A DNA stretch of 64,000 bases, from the NCBI GenBank assembly GCA_021432635.1, contig MU270109.1, positions 124,001 through 188,000 of the forward strand, in the 5' to 3' direction. The DNA comes from Thozetella sp. PMI_491. Taxonomy: Eukaryota > Ascomycota > Sordariomycetes > Chaetosphaeriales > Chaetosphaeriaceae. The notes beneath the pieces were generated by a model. That model was given only the letters and a program-made list of their open reading frames with translations, did not search any database and was not told the DNA's origin. Both the position numbers and the translations under genes were made by a program. Below are positions 15,544-27,100 of the stretch, piece after piece (within the stretch, counting starts at the first letter, position 1; each line of letters starts with the position of its first letter).

Positions 15544-16452
15544 GCCTCCGCCAGAATCTGGACTCTTATCTAGTCTTCAATCCCCCCACTCCTCTCCACT
15601 CGCGGCTTCTGAGTTCAGCTTGCTTCGTGATCGAACACGCACTTGCCGGACGTCTCAGCCCCGACAGACATACGAAGCAGTCCTTTAGCACCGGTCGCCC
15701 GTGATCTACCCAAGCCTCTTTTTCCTCTTCGACGACCTAACCCAAACCCAAAATCCCTTGCGACGGTTTGCGCTCGACGGCGGCAAACATTCGAGGCGAA
15801 GCACGGACCACAGTTACTTTTCCAGGTTTATCGCTGCCGCCGGGGGGGTCTGCCATTGCGCGGCAACGGGGGCTTGTCAGTTTGGGCCCCTAAAGATCGT
15901 CTCGTCTCGCACAACAAGCGTCTCAACTACGGCCCCTTTCTACCACAAGAAGGCCATTGTCCACAAGACTAGACGAGCTCAGCCTTGGCCACCGCCATTG
16001 GCCCCGCGAAACTCACCTGTTTTTTTCCTTCTTTGATCGCTATCTGTGCCAGACCCGGCGCGAAGCCACACCCAGCCCCTGGCGACTAGTTGCTGTCAAA
16101 CAAACAAACCAGTAGACCGACCCGCCCCCCTGCTCTTGGCCCTCCTCACCCACGCAACCCTACCACGCTCTGGGCCTTGGTTTCCTTTTCTTCTTTCGAA
16201 CACCCTTCACCGAGCTCTGCGACCCAGGAACCCTACGTTAATGTTTATGCCGTCTGCCACTTTGCGCCCAGGGATCGCGAGTCGAACGGCTGCCAGCTGG
16301 CCAGCGCCATACATTGCACCACGACGCCGCCACTACTACTAATTCACCAAAGTTTGCTCTCCTGACTGGAACGCAGAGAGTGCTACAGCCCTCAAGAGCA
16401 CCGCTTTCTTCTACAGCGCCGACGTTGTCGTCGGTCGCACGGCGGTGGAACC

Positions 16453-18707
16453 ATGGACCAAGCCGCCTACGTCCTCGAGACGGCGCACCAAATCTATGCC
16501 CGGAACGAAACCTCGACCACGACCGCTAGCGAGCGCCCCCCGGCCTTCAAGGCTATCGGCATATCTCTCGCCGTAGGCTCCGGCCTCTTTATCGGCAGCT
16601 CCTTCGTGCTCAAGAAGGTCGGCCTGCTCAAGGCGAACGAGAAGTACAATGAGGAGGCGGGCGAGGGCTATGGCTATCTCAAGAATGCGTTCTGGTGGTC
16701 TGGCATGACCTTGATGATATTGGGTGAGGTGCTTAACTTTGTCGCCTATGCTTTTACCGATGCCATCCTTGTCACGCCACTTGGTGCCCTGTCGGTCGTC
16801 ATCACCACCGTGCTGTCGGCTATCTTCTTGAAGGAACGCCTAAGCATGGTCGGCAAGGTCGCCTGCTTCCTCTGCATCGTGGGATCCGTCGTCATTGTCA
16901 TGAATGCGCCGCAGGAATCGTCAGTTGCCAATATCCAGCAGATGCAGTCGTTCGTCATCACACCCGGCTTCTTGAGCTACACCGGCGTCATTATTGTCGG
17001 TGCGGCCATCACCGCCTTTTACGCCGGCCCGAGATGGGGGAAGAAGAACATGCTGGTCTACATTTCCATCTGCAGCTGGGTCGGCGGCCTCAGCGTCGTT
17101 GCGACCCAGGGCCTCGGCTCTGCCATCATTGCGCAGATCGGAGGCACTCCGCAGTTCAACCAGTGGTTCCTCTACGTCTTGCTGGTGTTTGTCATTGGAA
17201 CTCTGTTGACCGAGATCATCTTTTTAAACGTGAGCTCACACCTCTTCCCCATTTCACCATAAGGTCGAGCGCCGCTAACACCTCACAGAAAGCATTAAAT
17301 CTCTTTAACGCGGCGATAGTGACGCCGACGTACTATGTTTACTTCACCAGTACGACAATCATCACCTCGACCGTCCTCTTCCAGGGCTTCAAGGGCACCC
17401 CTACCTCAATCGTAACCGTGGTGATGGGCTTCCTGACCATCTGCTCCGGTGTTGTCTTGCTGCAGCTCTCCAAGTCGGCTAAGGATGTGCCTGACGCGGC
17501 CGTCTTCTCAGGCAATCTGGATCAGATCCACACCATCGCCGAGCAAGAGCAGCCCGAGACGGAACCCAAGGCCGATGCCATCCGTGGCGCCGCCGCCATC
17601 GTCCGCAGGTTCTCGGTCGCCCGGCAAAAGATGGAGGCCGAGGAGCTCAAGCGACTGCACGAGGAGAAGATGCGGGAGTCCCTTGAGCCGGTCAGCGAGA
17701 GCGGCCAGTCAGAGTACGAGTGGGATGGCCTCAGGAGGCGAAAAACGGTCTACGGAAGCCAGAGGTCGCGGGCTATCTCGTCACCTTCTCCGTTCAATCC
17801 GATCCCCGAGCACCACCCGCCGCTGGGCATGTCGCACTTCCCAACCGAGGATGAGCTGGCCGAGCACGAGCGTCCCATTACCCCCGCCCTGTCGAGCGTT
17901 CTGGGTACGATCCGGAACAGGACGCGCAGCGTCTTCAGCACGCACCAACCGAACTTCGCTGCCGATTCTGCCCATGTGCAGAGCCCTATGCACCCGGTTC
18001 AGCTGACCGAGATCGCTGTCCCAACGCAGCAAGCGCAGGAGGATGACTATCCCAGTCCATACGGCCTTCGGCACGGAAACACGGCCTACGGTGGCAGCGG
18101 TTCGAACCTATCAGGGAACGACCGGCACGTCCAATTCGGCGGCGACAACCGACAGCCTTCGCAAGGTAGCGACGCGAGCCTACCACCGCCAACCCCCCCG
18201 CCGCATTCCCATTCGGCTCGACGGCAGTTCTCCTTCCAAAATGTCTTCAAGAGGCACCAGGCGCATGGGCAGGCAGGCGACGGAGCACAAGAACCGATGC
18301 CCAAACCCACGCGGCCCTACGTAGCGCCGCGTGGCTACTCGAACCCGCAGGTCAAGGGCTCGACCGAGGAGGAGCGATTGGGTCTTGTGAAGGGCGACTC
18401 GCGCAATTCGCAGAGCATGCCGGCCTTACAGCACTACGATGAAGAGGACGACGAAGATTTAGAGACCTACACAGACGACAAGCAGTCGCGGTATGGGCGG
18501 GGTATAACCAGCAGCAGCAGCCCGTCACGACGGGGATCTGCCGAGAAAGACGATGCCGAGGTCACCGAGCAGGAGCTCACTGAATACGAGGCGCAACGTA
18601 GGCGATTCAACGAAAGCAGGAGCCGCAACCAGACACCCCCTCCGCCGCCCAAGGGCGGCCGCAGACATTCTCCGCCAAAGGGAGGGAACGGCGGGGCCTT
18701 CATCTAA
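16453..18707 (+). CDS. NIPA-family magnesium transporter (DUF803)
   Basis: Polytopic membrane protein of the NIPA/DUF803 family (drug/metabolite transporter fold), known for Mg2+ uptake in animals; fungal members are little studied. Exons 16453-17229 and 17289-18707 give 731 aa. About nine hydrophobic helices lie between residues 30 and 345. Family signatures include SGLFIGSSFVLKK near residue 40, a GEVLNFVAYAF segment and TPLGALSVV. The GTGAGC...CAG intron falls in the penultimate helix. The remaining ~380 residues form a long cytosolic tail rich in Ser, Pro and charged residues, with mixed Glu/Lys stretches after the last helix and a PPPPPKGG end. This extended tail is usual for fungal members. 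Preceded by a long CT-rich leader with several short upstream ATGs. Confidence 0.92.
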
Positions 18708-20605
18708 GGCCTCTACGGCGGCCTTGACCACGGTATCTCTTCCATGACGAAGCGACGATTGCAACGGCGGAACCATGACCTCCTTTCTTGCTTTCCTTGT
18801 CCATGTTGCCGGCCATCGCGGAGACGAATCGCGACCCGCTGGCGATGTTGACGTATTTAACCACTTGTACGATTAGACACCCGGACGGTACAACGACTCG
18901 CATGCAGTACATATACTATAGGGAGAGAGGTTGCTGTGGAAAGATTCAGCAACAGGCGCATTTTGCATAGTGTTGGGTGTATCATAGACTAGCGCCAGTC
19001 ACCACGAGAGGTTGAGCCCGGGGGACAGGACTACTAGAGTAGCATCAATTAGGGCTCCATAGCGATAGTGATGAATCGAAAAGGAAATAAACTACTAAAC
19101 CCTTGCTTCTGTTCCTGGTTAGGATGTGCATTCTCGCGGTGAGACCCGGTTCCACTGCCTAGATGGACTGGAACCTGTTAAGTGGAGAGGTGCCTCACTC
19201 TGTGGCGGATGTTCGTCGTGTTCATGGTTCCGACACGACGGTTCGGAACGGCCTGCTCGCCCCATCTCTATCTAAGACATGCCCCCTCTGTTCTATATGA
19301 TCTGTCGCATTCCTACAGCGGCTGCCAACCCTTTTGACGAGCTCTCATCCAGGCCCGGCCGTATGTCTCGCCTCGGGTAGTCAATCTACCGTCGACAGCG
19401 CAACCCTTGTGAGGAATAGAGCGGCCGCTACGCTGCAATCTGCCCCGGAGAGGTCCTCTCCGATAGACTTTCTGGGCTTCCTTAGCTTCTGCTAATGCCC
19501 CCCAGAGCTCGAGACGAGCGAGGGGGCACGGGAGGCACGGGCACGCAAGTGATTCCATGGATGCGGTGCATGATAAGAGGGGAGGGGGATCGACCGGGAA
19601 CTAGCAGATCCATACATGGGGGCATGAAAATGTGGAGGGGTAGCTTGTCAACCCAAGGTACGGGGTCGGTATGTGTGGCGATCCAATCGTTTAACACAAA
19701 CGCCGCAGATACGAAGCCTGGAAGCTGCGAAGAGAAAGGAGTGTAGCAACATCCCAGGCTGGATTCTCATCGATGTATGGGGCGATGGGGAATGCTGCTG
19801 ACAGAACGCTGGTGGTAGTGTTTGCTCCCAGACACGATGGCTACCCCGGCATGGATCTGCATCCCGGAGGTCAGTTGGTGTCTGCAGATGAGCAGGGAGG
19901 CAAGCAATATCCCAAGCGACCAGATGCGCCCGTCTCCCTGGACAATGCATGCGATTCCGCGTCCCAAAAGGCCCAGTATAGCAAGAGGAAGCTATGACAT
20001 GTTGGTGCTCCGTAGACGTGTGGGCTTTTAGCCTGAGTGCCCTAGCTTGGCCGACAGTTAATGCCGCCCTTGCGACCAAACCGTCCCGAGACAGGTATCA
20101 TGGAACAGATTGAGTGAGCACCTTTGTGGGGTGACTGGCAGCGAGCTATGCCCATGTCTCGCGACTGCAGGCGTGGGCGATGCGTTGTGGCCGTCGAGGA
20201 CCACGAAGCTGCACCTTACCAAGCCATCGAGATCTACAGAAGAGCAGGAAAACGAAACAATGAAGCGCATAGAAGATATGATTTCGTGTTTTTCTAGATA
20301 AGAGACGATAAACAGAGAAGCTAGGCAGCGCCTCCTCACATATATGGGCCTGGGAAGCGGTGGTCTATGCTACGACATTGAGCATGCTACCACCACGGGA
20401 TCTTCCTTCATGCCCTAGTGCGGATCCCTCGAATGGGCTGTCTGCCCGTTTCTTCGGGTGCCTATTTGACTGAATCGGTTGCCACCTGGCTCTCGTTCTC
20501 AATTTCGGCGTCCGTGTAATGAGCAGCGTTAGCATCTTTTAGCGGGAAATACACGAGGCCTTGTACTCGAAAGAACCCACGCCTCAGCCAAAGATTGCAC
20601 TCGCA
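18708..20605. other. Intergenic region between NIPA-like and GTPase-like genes
   Basis: About 1.9 kb. Nothing convincing: no domain-bearing frame, RNA gene or repeat is seen. Confidence 0.5.
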
Positions 20606-22400
20606 ATGGGTAAGAAGCAAGAAAACCCGACCATCAGGATCCTCATCCTTGGAGCTCCGGGCGTGGGAAAGAACTGCTTGGAGTCGAGGGTAAGCCATAG
20701 CCCTGCGTGGCGCGCCAGTTCTACCAAGCAGCGGATACCTGACCAGAAAGCAGTTCACGACCTCGACATACCCTCCACTTTATGATCCATCCTTGACGTT
20801 GAACAGCCGGAGATACCTCACTCTCTCGCCGTATCTGCCGGTCTCGCCGACCAAGACTCGCCCCCTAGAGAGCTCACATGGCCTCGCGCCTCTCCGCCAG
20901 TCTCAGAATTTGGAGTCACGCGAGGACCGGAGACCGCGCAGCGCATCAAGCACTTTCTCCAATCCCGCCAGCGAGCCCCAGAGACAAGAGGAAGACAGAG
21001 GCGATACGGCTGTCGCCTCGTCCCGTGGGTCGGACGGGGAATATGAGCTCTGCGACTTCTGCCAACACAACGCCCAACTCGAAGCCACCTATCTTGTGGA
21101 GCTCGCCAACTATCCAGGCTTGCAGAACCCCAGAGCACGAGCCCAGGAGTTCGCCAAGGGGGAGTTCGACGCTGTGCTGCTGGTCTACGATATCGGCAAC
21201 CGTGCCTCGTTCGAAGCTATTCAGGATCTGTACAGCGAGATCCCACTACGGCATAAGAGGCGCGGACGGAAGCGCTCTTCGCCGGGAGGGGTTCGTAAGA
21301 GCCGTAGCAGCATCTTCGGGACAGCCGGACAGGCCACCGCACCGGGAGCAGAAGGGAAAGATGCCATCGTTGCCCTGGTGGGTAACAAGAGCGACTTCGA
21401 TGACGAATATGCTAGCCTCGCGCTAGGACTGAACGGAGAGCGTGTCTTGAGCGAGAAAGAAGCAGTGCTGCAAGAGGCCGACGTGGAAGAGCGCAGCCTG
21501 GTCCATCCTCTGTATCGGGAGAGCAGAGTCTACGATGACCCGCCCCTGAGCCCAGCCAAGTCGACCCGCAGCACACCTATCGTTTTCGATCAAGTAGTCG
21601 CCCGCGAGATGGCAGTCGATGTGCGAAGGTCAGTGCTCTCGGCCGACAACGCTCTCCTCGGAATTCCCAGCCGCCCCCGATGGTCATCCGCCCTGGGATA
21701 CACCCGCTCGGTCCGCACGATGCCTCTCCCGAGCGGCAGACGAAGCATGGGATCCTTCAACATTCCTCCGCAGGCACCACGGACCCAGTCCATAGAGAAG
21801 TGGATTGAGACGGGCAATCCCTCGGTTCCGGATGCCACGGAAGTACAGCCAGAGAACAACCCGCGGGCGGAATCCGCAGCGGCTAGCGACGAGGACCAAA
21901 CCGCCGCGGCGAGGAGGCAGGTCTCGAGGATCGAGGGCGAGATGATGGCCCGGAATCTGCTACTTCACTTGCCTTTCTACGAGACAAGCGCCAAGACGGG
22001 CGAAAACGTAGAACAAGTGTTCGAGGCCATCGTGCGCGAGGTGCTGCGGGAGCTTGGCCACCGGGGGACGCTCGAAGAGAAACTCGCCGAATGCAAGCAA
22101 CGCCACGGGGCGAAGGGCGGGCAAAGTCCAACCAAGAAATACAGAAAGAGCGACGAGAGCCAGGAGACAGCACCGCCGCTGCCACCGCCGTACATGCACG
22201 GCGCATTAGCCGAGACGGTGTTAGAAAGCCAGGGGAGCGAGGTAGGAGTCGAAGCCCCAGCCCCAGAGGATGTGGCAGCCGAGGGCGGTGGTGAAGCTCT
22301 ACCGCCAGCTTCACCGAAGAGGAGGCGCGGAAGCATGATAGGGAGATTCAGAAAGGTGTTCGCCAAGAAGACACCGGTATTGGTGTCCAATGTGGCCTGA
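20606..22400 (+). CDS. Atypical Ras-like GTPase-domain protein
   Basis: Divergent small-GTPase fold embedded in a 576-aa protein; role unknown. Exons 20606-20689 and 20754-22400 (the acceptor could instead be three bases earlier, adding one Gln). The P-loop reads GAPGVGKN (residues 16-23), with Asn where Ras has Ser/Thr. The effector-side segment is YPPLYDPSLTLNSRRY. The usual DTAGQE is replaced by an ANYPGLQ segment before LLVYDI. NKSD (G4) and ETSAKTG (G5) are kept. About 190 extra residues, Ser/Pro/Arg-rich, sit between G4 and G5. The C-terminus ends FAKKTPVLVSNVA without a CAAX box, but with a basic stretch (PKRRRGSMIGRFRKVF). Fungal proteins of this layout exist but have no assigned function that I can name. 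Nucleotide hydrolysis is doubtful. Confidence 0.82.
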
Positions 22401-22672
22401 GGAGGATGTGCATTAGACTAGCTGCCCTACAAAGCTCTACGGCAGAGCAGGAATTGCCCGGGTTCATTGCGTCGTTGCTGTCGTCTCATATCGTCGTGCA
22501 TATACCTTGATATACAAGGCGTGAGCAGCAAGGGCCGAAAGAAAGAAGAAAAAAAATAAAGGCATTCTAGCGTCTGAGCTGTGAATGCGATTTGCCCCTT
22601 GACGCCCTGACGCCAACCATTTAACGCCCCATGCGATGCAATTTACGTCCCTGAAAGTGAGGTGTACGTGGT

Positions 22673-23710
22673 CTACCAGTCCACGGCCCAGCCGTTCTTA
22701 TCAAGAAACTCAGCACATGCTTCCTTGAGATCAAGGTTTGATCTCAAGTCGCGAGGGTACAGAGGCTCCCTAGTCAGCGGGTCTGTCGGGTGTCGTTTGA
22801 GGTGCTCCATCAGAGATGCACGCTCATACGACTTGCCCGTCTTGGTCTATGTCGTATGTCATGTGAGCAATAGGCAGACCAAAAATTCGATGCGAGGAGG
22901 AAAGAGTAGCGGCATACAATTACCGGGTCAACCATGATGTTGAAGGTGATGTCGTCAACCGCCCAGTCCGGGATCTCGCGGCGGCGATCGTCCTCGGCCC
23001 GGGCCTTGTCAAAGACACCACGGAGGGAGTCGATTTTGGCCTCCCATTCAGAGACGATCTCTCGCTGAGTGACGAAATCGGCGCCTCCGTCCTCTGCGAG
23101 CTCCGCCAGAACTGTATCTTTCTCGCGAGCCATGATGGCCAGCAGCTCCATCTCGAGCTGGGCGTTCTCACGACGGCGACGCTTTTCCTTGGCGTCCCAA
23201 CGCTCTTTCTTGCATTGCAGCACACGGGCGGTGGCAGCGCTGAGGCTCTTGTCGTCGGTCTTCACGCAGATGGCATGAGCCTTGAGGGCGTGCTCCAGGG
23301 CGACGTCGTACTCGTGCAGCGGCCCGTAGGCCTGGGCGAGGTAGTAATGGGCCTTCATGTTGTCGGGCGACAACTTGAGACACTCGTTGCAGTCCTCGAC
23401 GACGCCGTCCCAGAGTCCCATCTTGAGCCGGGCCATAGCGCGATTCGTATACAAGGCCGGGTTTCTGGAGTCGGCAATCAGCCTGTAAGGGGAGGGCCGA
23501 GAGCAGAATGTCAGCAAGGCTGTCGGACTTGGCGTGGTGGTGCGGCCCAAAATGGCACATTTCCCTGTCTCCTCTTTTGACGGGCCTGGCCTGGTAAGTA
23601 GCTTTGACGTACGCTTTGGAATAGACGGCTTCCGCCGACACAAAGTCGCCGGCTTGGAAGTGGCGGTTGCCCTCCTCCTTGAGGAGAAGTGCCTTCCCGG
23701 CACCATCCAT
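22673..23710 (-). CDS. CHIP-type E3 ubiquitin ligase (TPR plus U-box)
   Basis: Co-chaperone ubiquitin ligase like animal STUB1/CHIP, which binds Hsp70/Hsp90 tails through TPRs and ubiquitinates clients. Exons 23710-23613, 23482-22918 and 22846-22673 give 278 aa, close to the family length. Three TPRs occupy about residues 5-125 (KEEGNRHFQAGDFVSAEAVY; NPALYTNRAMARLKMG; AHYYLAQAYGPLHEYDVAL). A charged coiled-coil stretch covers about 135-200 and a U-box 210-275 (PDWAVDDITFNIMVDPVI, joined by intron 2 to TKTGKSYERASL). The second donor is taken as GTATGC because it restores the DPVI-TKTG junction; a GTAATT donor six bases earlier would drop Val-Ile. It is convergent with the GTPase-like gene. 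Confidence 0.9.
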
Positions 23711-25048
23711 CAGCAGTCGGCAGGGAAAGACGAGCGAGAAGGTGCAGTCGCGCTCGCGGTGGTCGGTTGTATGTGCTGTGGGCAGGTGCGACGGTAGGTG
23801 GGGGTGCAGAAGGAAAGGCTCACGGTCGTGCCGACCGAGCTGGTCAACGGTTGAGCAAGCAAGAGCAAGCAAACAATGCGAAGATGAGCTGGGCTGAATC
23901 CAGCTGATGAAGCGGGTGCCGATGGCGGGGCCCAAAGGTCCAAAACGAAACGGCGCCAACGCAACTCAAAAAGATCCCTAACGAAGGGCGGTACGCCTCA
24001 CACGCCGATTTGTCACTGCCAACGGAACGAAGCTTCTGGAAGCTTGGGTCGGATGAGAGCCGGCGGGGTAGGCGGTTTTGGCACGGCCGTTGCTAAATCT
24101 GCCCCGCCGCTATCGTCCTTTTTCCACTCCCCTGACTTTCAGGCCCGATAGCTTGGAACCTAGCTGTGCCGACAGCTTCTTTTCGGGAGAGACTCCGAGG
24201 CGGCTGATTGATGGGGACTTGAGGTGTGATCCTGCAGGCTCTGTGACGAAGCCGTCCCAGGTGGTCGCGGGGTGAGGCGCCTTGCAAGGTAGAATGAAGT
24301 AAGGTGCATACCAACGTCGTCCCTAGGCCCCTCAGGCACAGGCACACGACAGCATCGTCCCTGAGGACCCCTGGTCCTAGCACTGTACAAGACCCACCCC
24401 ACACACTCGGACGCTTGGAGCTCCAGTGCTAACAAGCCTGTGCGTGTTTGCCACCTAAGCCGCCCCCGATATATATTATGAAATAGAAAGCTCGGACCGA
24501 TGCTCTCACTGGCTGTCCTCCTTGAGGAGAAAGCTCTATACCTACCTTGCGGAAGGGGCAATTTCACAACCAAAAAAAAAAAAATTAGCACGAGATTGTG
24601 GCCTGTTGCACGCGCGAGCTGATGTGGTGTCCCTGCCTAGACAAAGGCATAATTTTCTTTAATGAAAAACGGTGCGCTCACCTCACTCGCATATATGCAC
24701 GTACACGCATGCACCGGACATGCTGCCTCTCAAGTGGGCTCAGCCGTATATGGATGTCTTGACATCCAATTTTCTATCTGCCTCGAACTACCGCCACCTC
24801 TCTAGCCAACCCCGTGAGTCCATGTCAATCTTGGATCTTCCTCTGATTTTCGGTGCCACCCCGATGGTGTGCATAATCTCCTATCTTTGCCCCGGATTCC
24901 ATATCCCCTACCACCCCAAGCTAAAACCTCCACCTGTCTGCCCCATTTCCGAGGTAGTTGGAGGTAGGCTCAGGTGCAGCTTTCCGTATCAGGCTGTTCC
25001 GTGCCCTGGACAAGCTAGTCTGCGGCCTCCGCCCGACCAACGGGCCGC
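23711..25048. other. Intergenic region upstream of the CHIP-type gene
   Basis: About 1.3 kb. It includes an A13 tract near 24572 and low-complexity pyrimidine stretches near 24.8 kb. No gene is supported. Confidence 0.5.
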
Positions 25049-25400
25049 TTAGCACGGCCCCTTGCCGCAGTCGGGGATGGAGTAGACCTGGTCCAAGTAA
25101 ACATGCTTGACGCCGTCCCAGGCCGACATGGTGTCGATATTGTCGGACTTGGTCTCTACGACCACTCCGTAAAAGATCTCTTTGGTGCCGAACTCTCTCA
25201 CAACCTTGCCGCCGTTGCGGGTTACCATTTCCTTGAAGGCAGCCATGTTGGTGCCCTGCTCGCCCAGTTCTTTTAGCTCATTGATCAAAGGTATACGCCA
25301 GGTCGGGAATGCTACTTACGGGTTTGAGCTCAACAATGTACTGTTCGGCAAGGACCCCAATGACGAACGCAAGAAGGGAAAATAGGCTGGCGAAACGCAT
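25049..25400 (-). CDS. Small secreted protein, peptidase inhibitor I9-like
   Basis: A 102-aa protein with a signal peptide (MRFASLFSLLAFVIGVLA) followed by a QYIVELKP strand, an alpha-helical stretch (AAFKEMVTRNGGKVVREF) and further strands ending in YLDQVYSI. This is the ferredoxin-like pattern of subtilisin propeptides and free I9 inhibitors. It ends CGKGPC, which could form a disulfide. Exons 25400-25320 and 25276-25049 are joined across a 43-nt intron (GTAAGT...TGAG), near the lower limit for fungi; skipping the intron meets a stop. A TATATAT box sits ~145 bases upstream. There is no protease domain, so it would act as a stand-alone inhibitor or chaperone of a secreted subtilase. The function is inferred from fold pattern only. 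Confidence 0.68.
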
Positions 25401-25544
25401 CTTGGATGTGGATGATGGCAATACCGTGAATCTTGGCTGGGTTGAGCGAGTGCTAGCTTGCGATTATGTCTTTGAGATGAAAGCTGCAGTGCCCGAAGCT
25501 AAGCTGGTGAATTGCAGGTGTAGTGCTGAAGAGGCCATCGGAGC

Positions 25545-25552
25545 ATATATAG
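25545..25552 (-). promoter_or_regulatory. TATA box of the I9-like gene
   Basis: ctatatat on the minus strand, about 145 bases upstream of the ATG. Confidence 0.4.
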
Positions 25553-26305
25553 TCGCCCAAAATGACGGAATCATATGATGTTCGATGCCAAGCCTACCTT
25601 GGAATGCTGGCTAAATGATTCCAGCCCACAGTCACCCCCCTTCCCTCCGCTGCTACCCAGCTAGATGATAATTAATCTATTGTAGCACCCCAAAGCCAAG
25701 CAAGGCCCACCCCCATTTCTGAATATTCCGCTGGACCCAGAGCTCTGAAGTCCGGGCCTTGGCTCCATATATTGCCCGACCTTCACCACCACGTCGCTTT
25801 TGGAGTCCAGACAATTAAAGTGTGCTGCGTGGCTCTAGGCGCTAACGTTGTCAATCATGACATATGAGACCGCCGCGGCGGATCGAGGACGGGGTGGTAG
25901 TCTCGGCCGTTCTCCCGAGGCGTTCTCGCCGCGCCGGTTAGGGGTCCCCAACTGCCGCGGGAGGGTAAGCCATCCCCCCTTGACCCCGGATTTGCCCTTG
26001 ACATAGCAACTTGGGGAAGCTATTTATAGCCTACCCATGCCGTAGCTCTGCCAGGAGCTTGGAACTTTGGATGCGACGCCGTCAACGGTCGTCTCACATG
26101 GAGCGTCGGTCCGGTGAAAAGGAGACAGAAGTAATTGAAAGTATAAGAAAAAACATTATATCCATATAAGAAAATTTCTGCGCAGCATGCCGCCATGGTC
26201 ACCTGCTGTTCTAAGCCAGAACGCCTCTAAATCTTTCCTCGGTCCGATCCAAATCCCCCGTGACAACCAGCGAATCATTGGGGGGGAGGCCCAACATCCA
26301 CCCGT
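25553..26305. other. Intergenic region 3' of the DUF4336-like gene
   Basis: About 750 bases between two co-oriented minus-strand genes, with an AT-rich patch near 26.12-26.18 kb. No gene is supported. Confidence 0.5.
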
Positions 26306-27100
26306 CTAGTTCTGAGAGTCCAAGTACATTTTCGCAATGCCCTCGAACACGGCTTTTCCGCCCGTCTCGATAGTGTCCCCGTGACACGGGATGATCCTAT
26401 CAAACTCCCACCGTTCAATCGTCTTCAAGGATTCGCCGACGCTGGCTCTCGTCGCTTTGGAGGCCCCGTACCATAGGATCCGCCTTTGCCAGTCCAGGCT
26501 GCCACTTGTTTGAAACATGTGCACCAGGAGCTTGTTTAGGAGCCCCGAGGATCCCTCGTCGGTCCGGGAGTATTGCTCTTTGCACGGGAGATTGAAGATG
26601 ACGTCTCCCTCGATGAGTGTGCGAGTGGGCTTGTGCAGGAAGACAATCTCCTTATTCATGCTTGCCTCGAGATACTCGTAGGAGAACTCGGCATCGAACT
26701 CGTCCGAGATGCGCAGGGAGCTCTTGTTCTCGGCGCTGAAGACGGTGCCGAAATGGACCCCCGCCGTCTCGGGTTTTTGCTCACGTTTCTCCGGCAGGCC
26801 CTCCATGCCGACTACATGGGCATCAGGGAACTCGCGGGCCCAGGCCGAGATGTGCAGGTGGTGCTGGATGTTGAGGGCAACGATGTAGCGCACCGTGCCA
26901 AGGGACTGGAGCTTGGCCCGCACCTCTGGGGTCAGATGCACGGCGGAGAAGACGGCGAGCGAGCCGGTCTGGAGGCGGACGACGGTGGCACGGCCGCCTA
27001 CCCTGGCCCTGCCGCCGAGGAAATCCACAGGGATGCTGAGAGTCGTGATGTCCGGGGTCACATCCCGGATGACCATGAGGGAGCTGATGTCGGTCGCCAT
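26306..27100 (-). CDS. DUF4336 / metallo-beta-lactamase-like protein
   Basis: Intronless 264-aa cytosolic protein of a widespread fungal family related to DUF4336, a branch of the metallo-hydrolase fold; substrate unknown. The N-terminus MATDISSLMVIRDVTPDI is typical. The region where true metallo-beta-lactamases carry HxHxDH reads QHHLHISAW, so the metal site is altered. Later landmarks are EGLPEKR, NKEIVFLHKPTRTLIEGDVIFN (the usual E/D-D-I/L-x-FN motif, here in two pieces) and PCHGDTIETGG near the C-terminus. No signal peptide. Catalysis has not been assigned for this family, to my knowledge. Confidence 0.8.
   Translation of the reverse strand: MATDISSLMVIRDVTPDITTLSIPVDFLGGRARVGGRATVVRLQTGSLAVFSAVHLTPEVRAKLQSLGTVRYIVALNIQHHLHISAWAREFPDAHVVGMEGLPEKREQKPETAGVHFGTVFSAENKSSLRISDEFDAEFSYEYLEASMNKEIVFLHKPTRTLIEGDVIFNLPCKEQYSRTDEGSSGLLNKLLVHMFQTSGSLDWQRRILWYGASKATRASVGESLKTIERWEFDRIIPCHGDTIETGGKAVFEGIAKMYLDSQN

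Larger units (their letters stand above)
11391..16452. other. 5.1-kb region without a supportable gene
   Basis: This lies between two divergent genes (chitin deacetylase and NIPA-like transporter). Open frames up to 173 aa occur on both strands, but none shows a domain, a signal peptide or sensible splicing. From about 15.55 kb the sequence becomes pyrimidine-rich up to the transporter start, as in a long promoter or 5' leader. It also contains a three-unit 9-bp repeat and a C9-A7-C15 tract, listed separately. A non-coding transcript cannot be excluded by eye. Confidence 0.5.

Noticed and set aside
24672-25052. 126-codon open frame on the plus strand
   Set aside because: No domain or signal, and it runs into the 3' end of the I9-like gene on the opposite strand.
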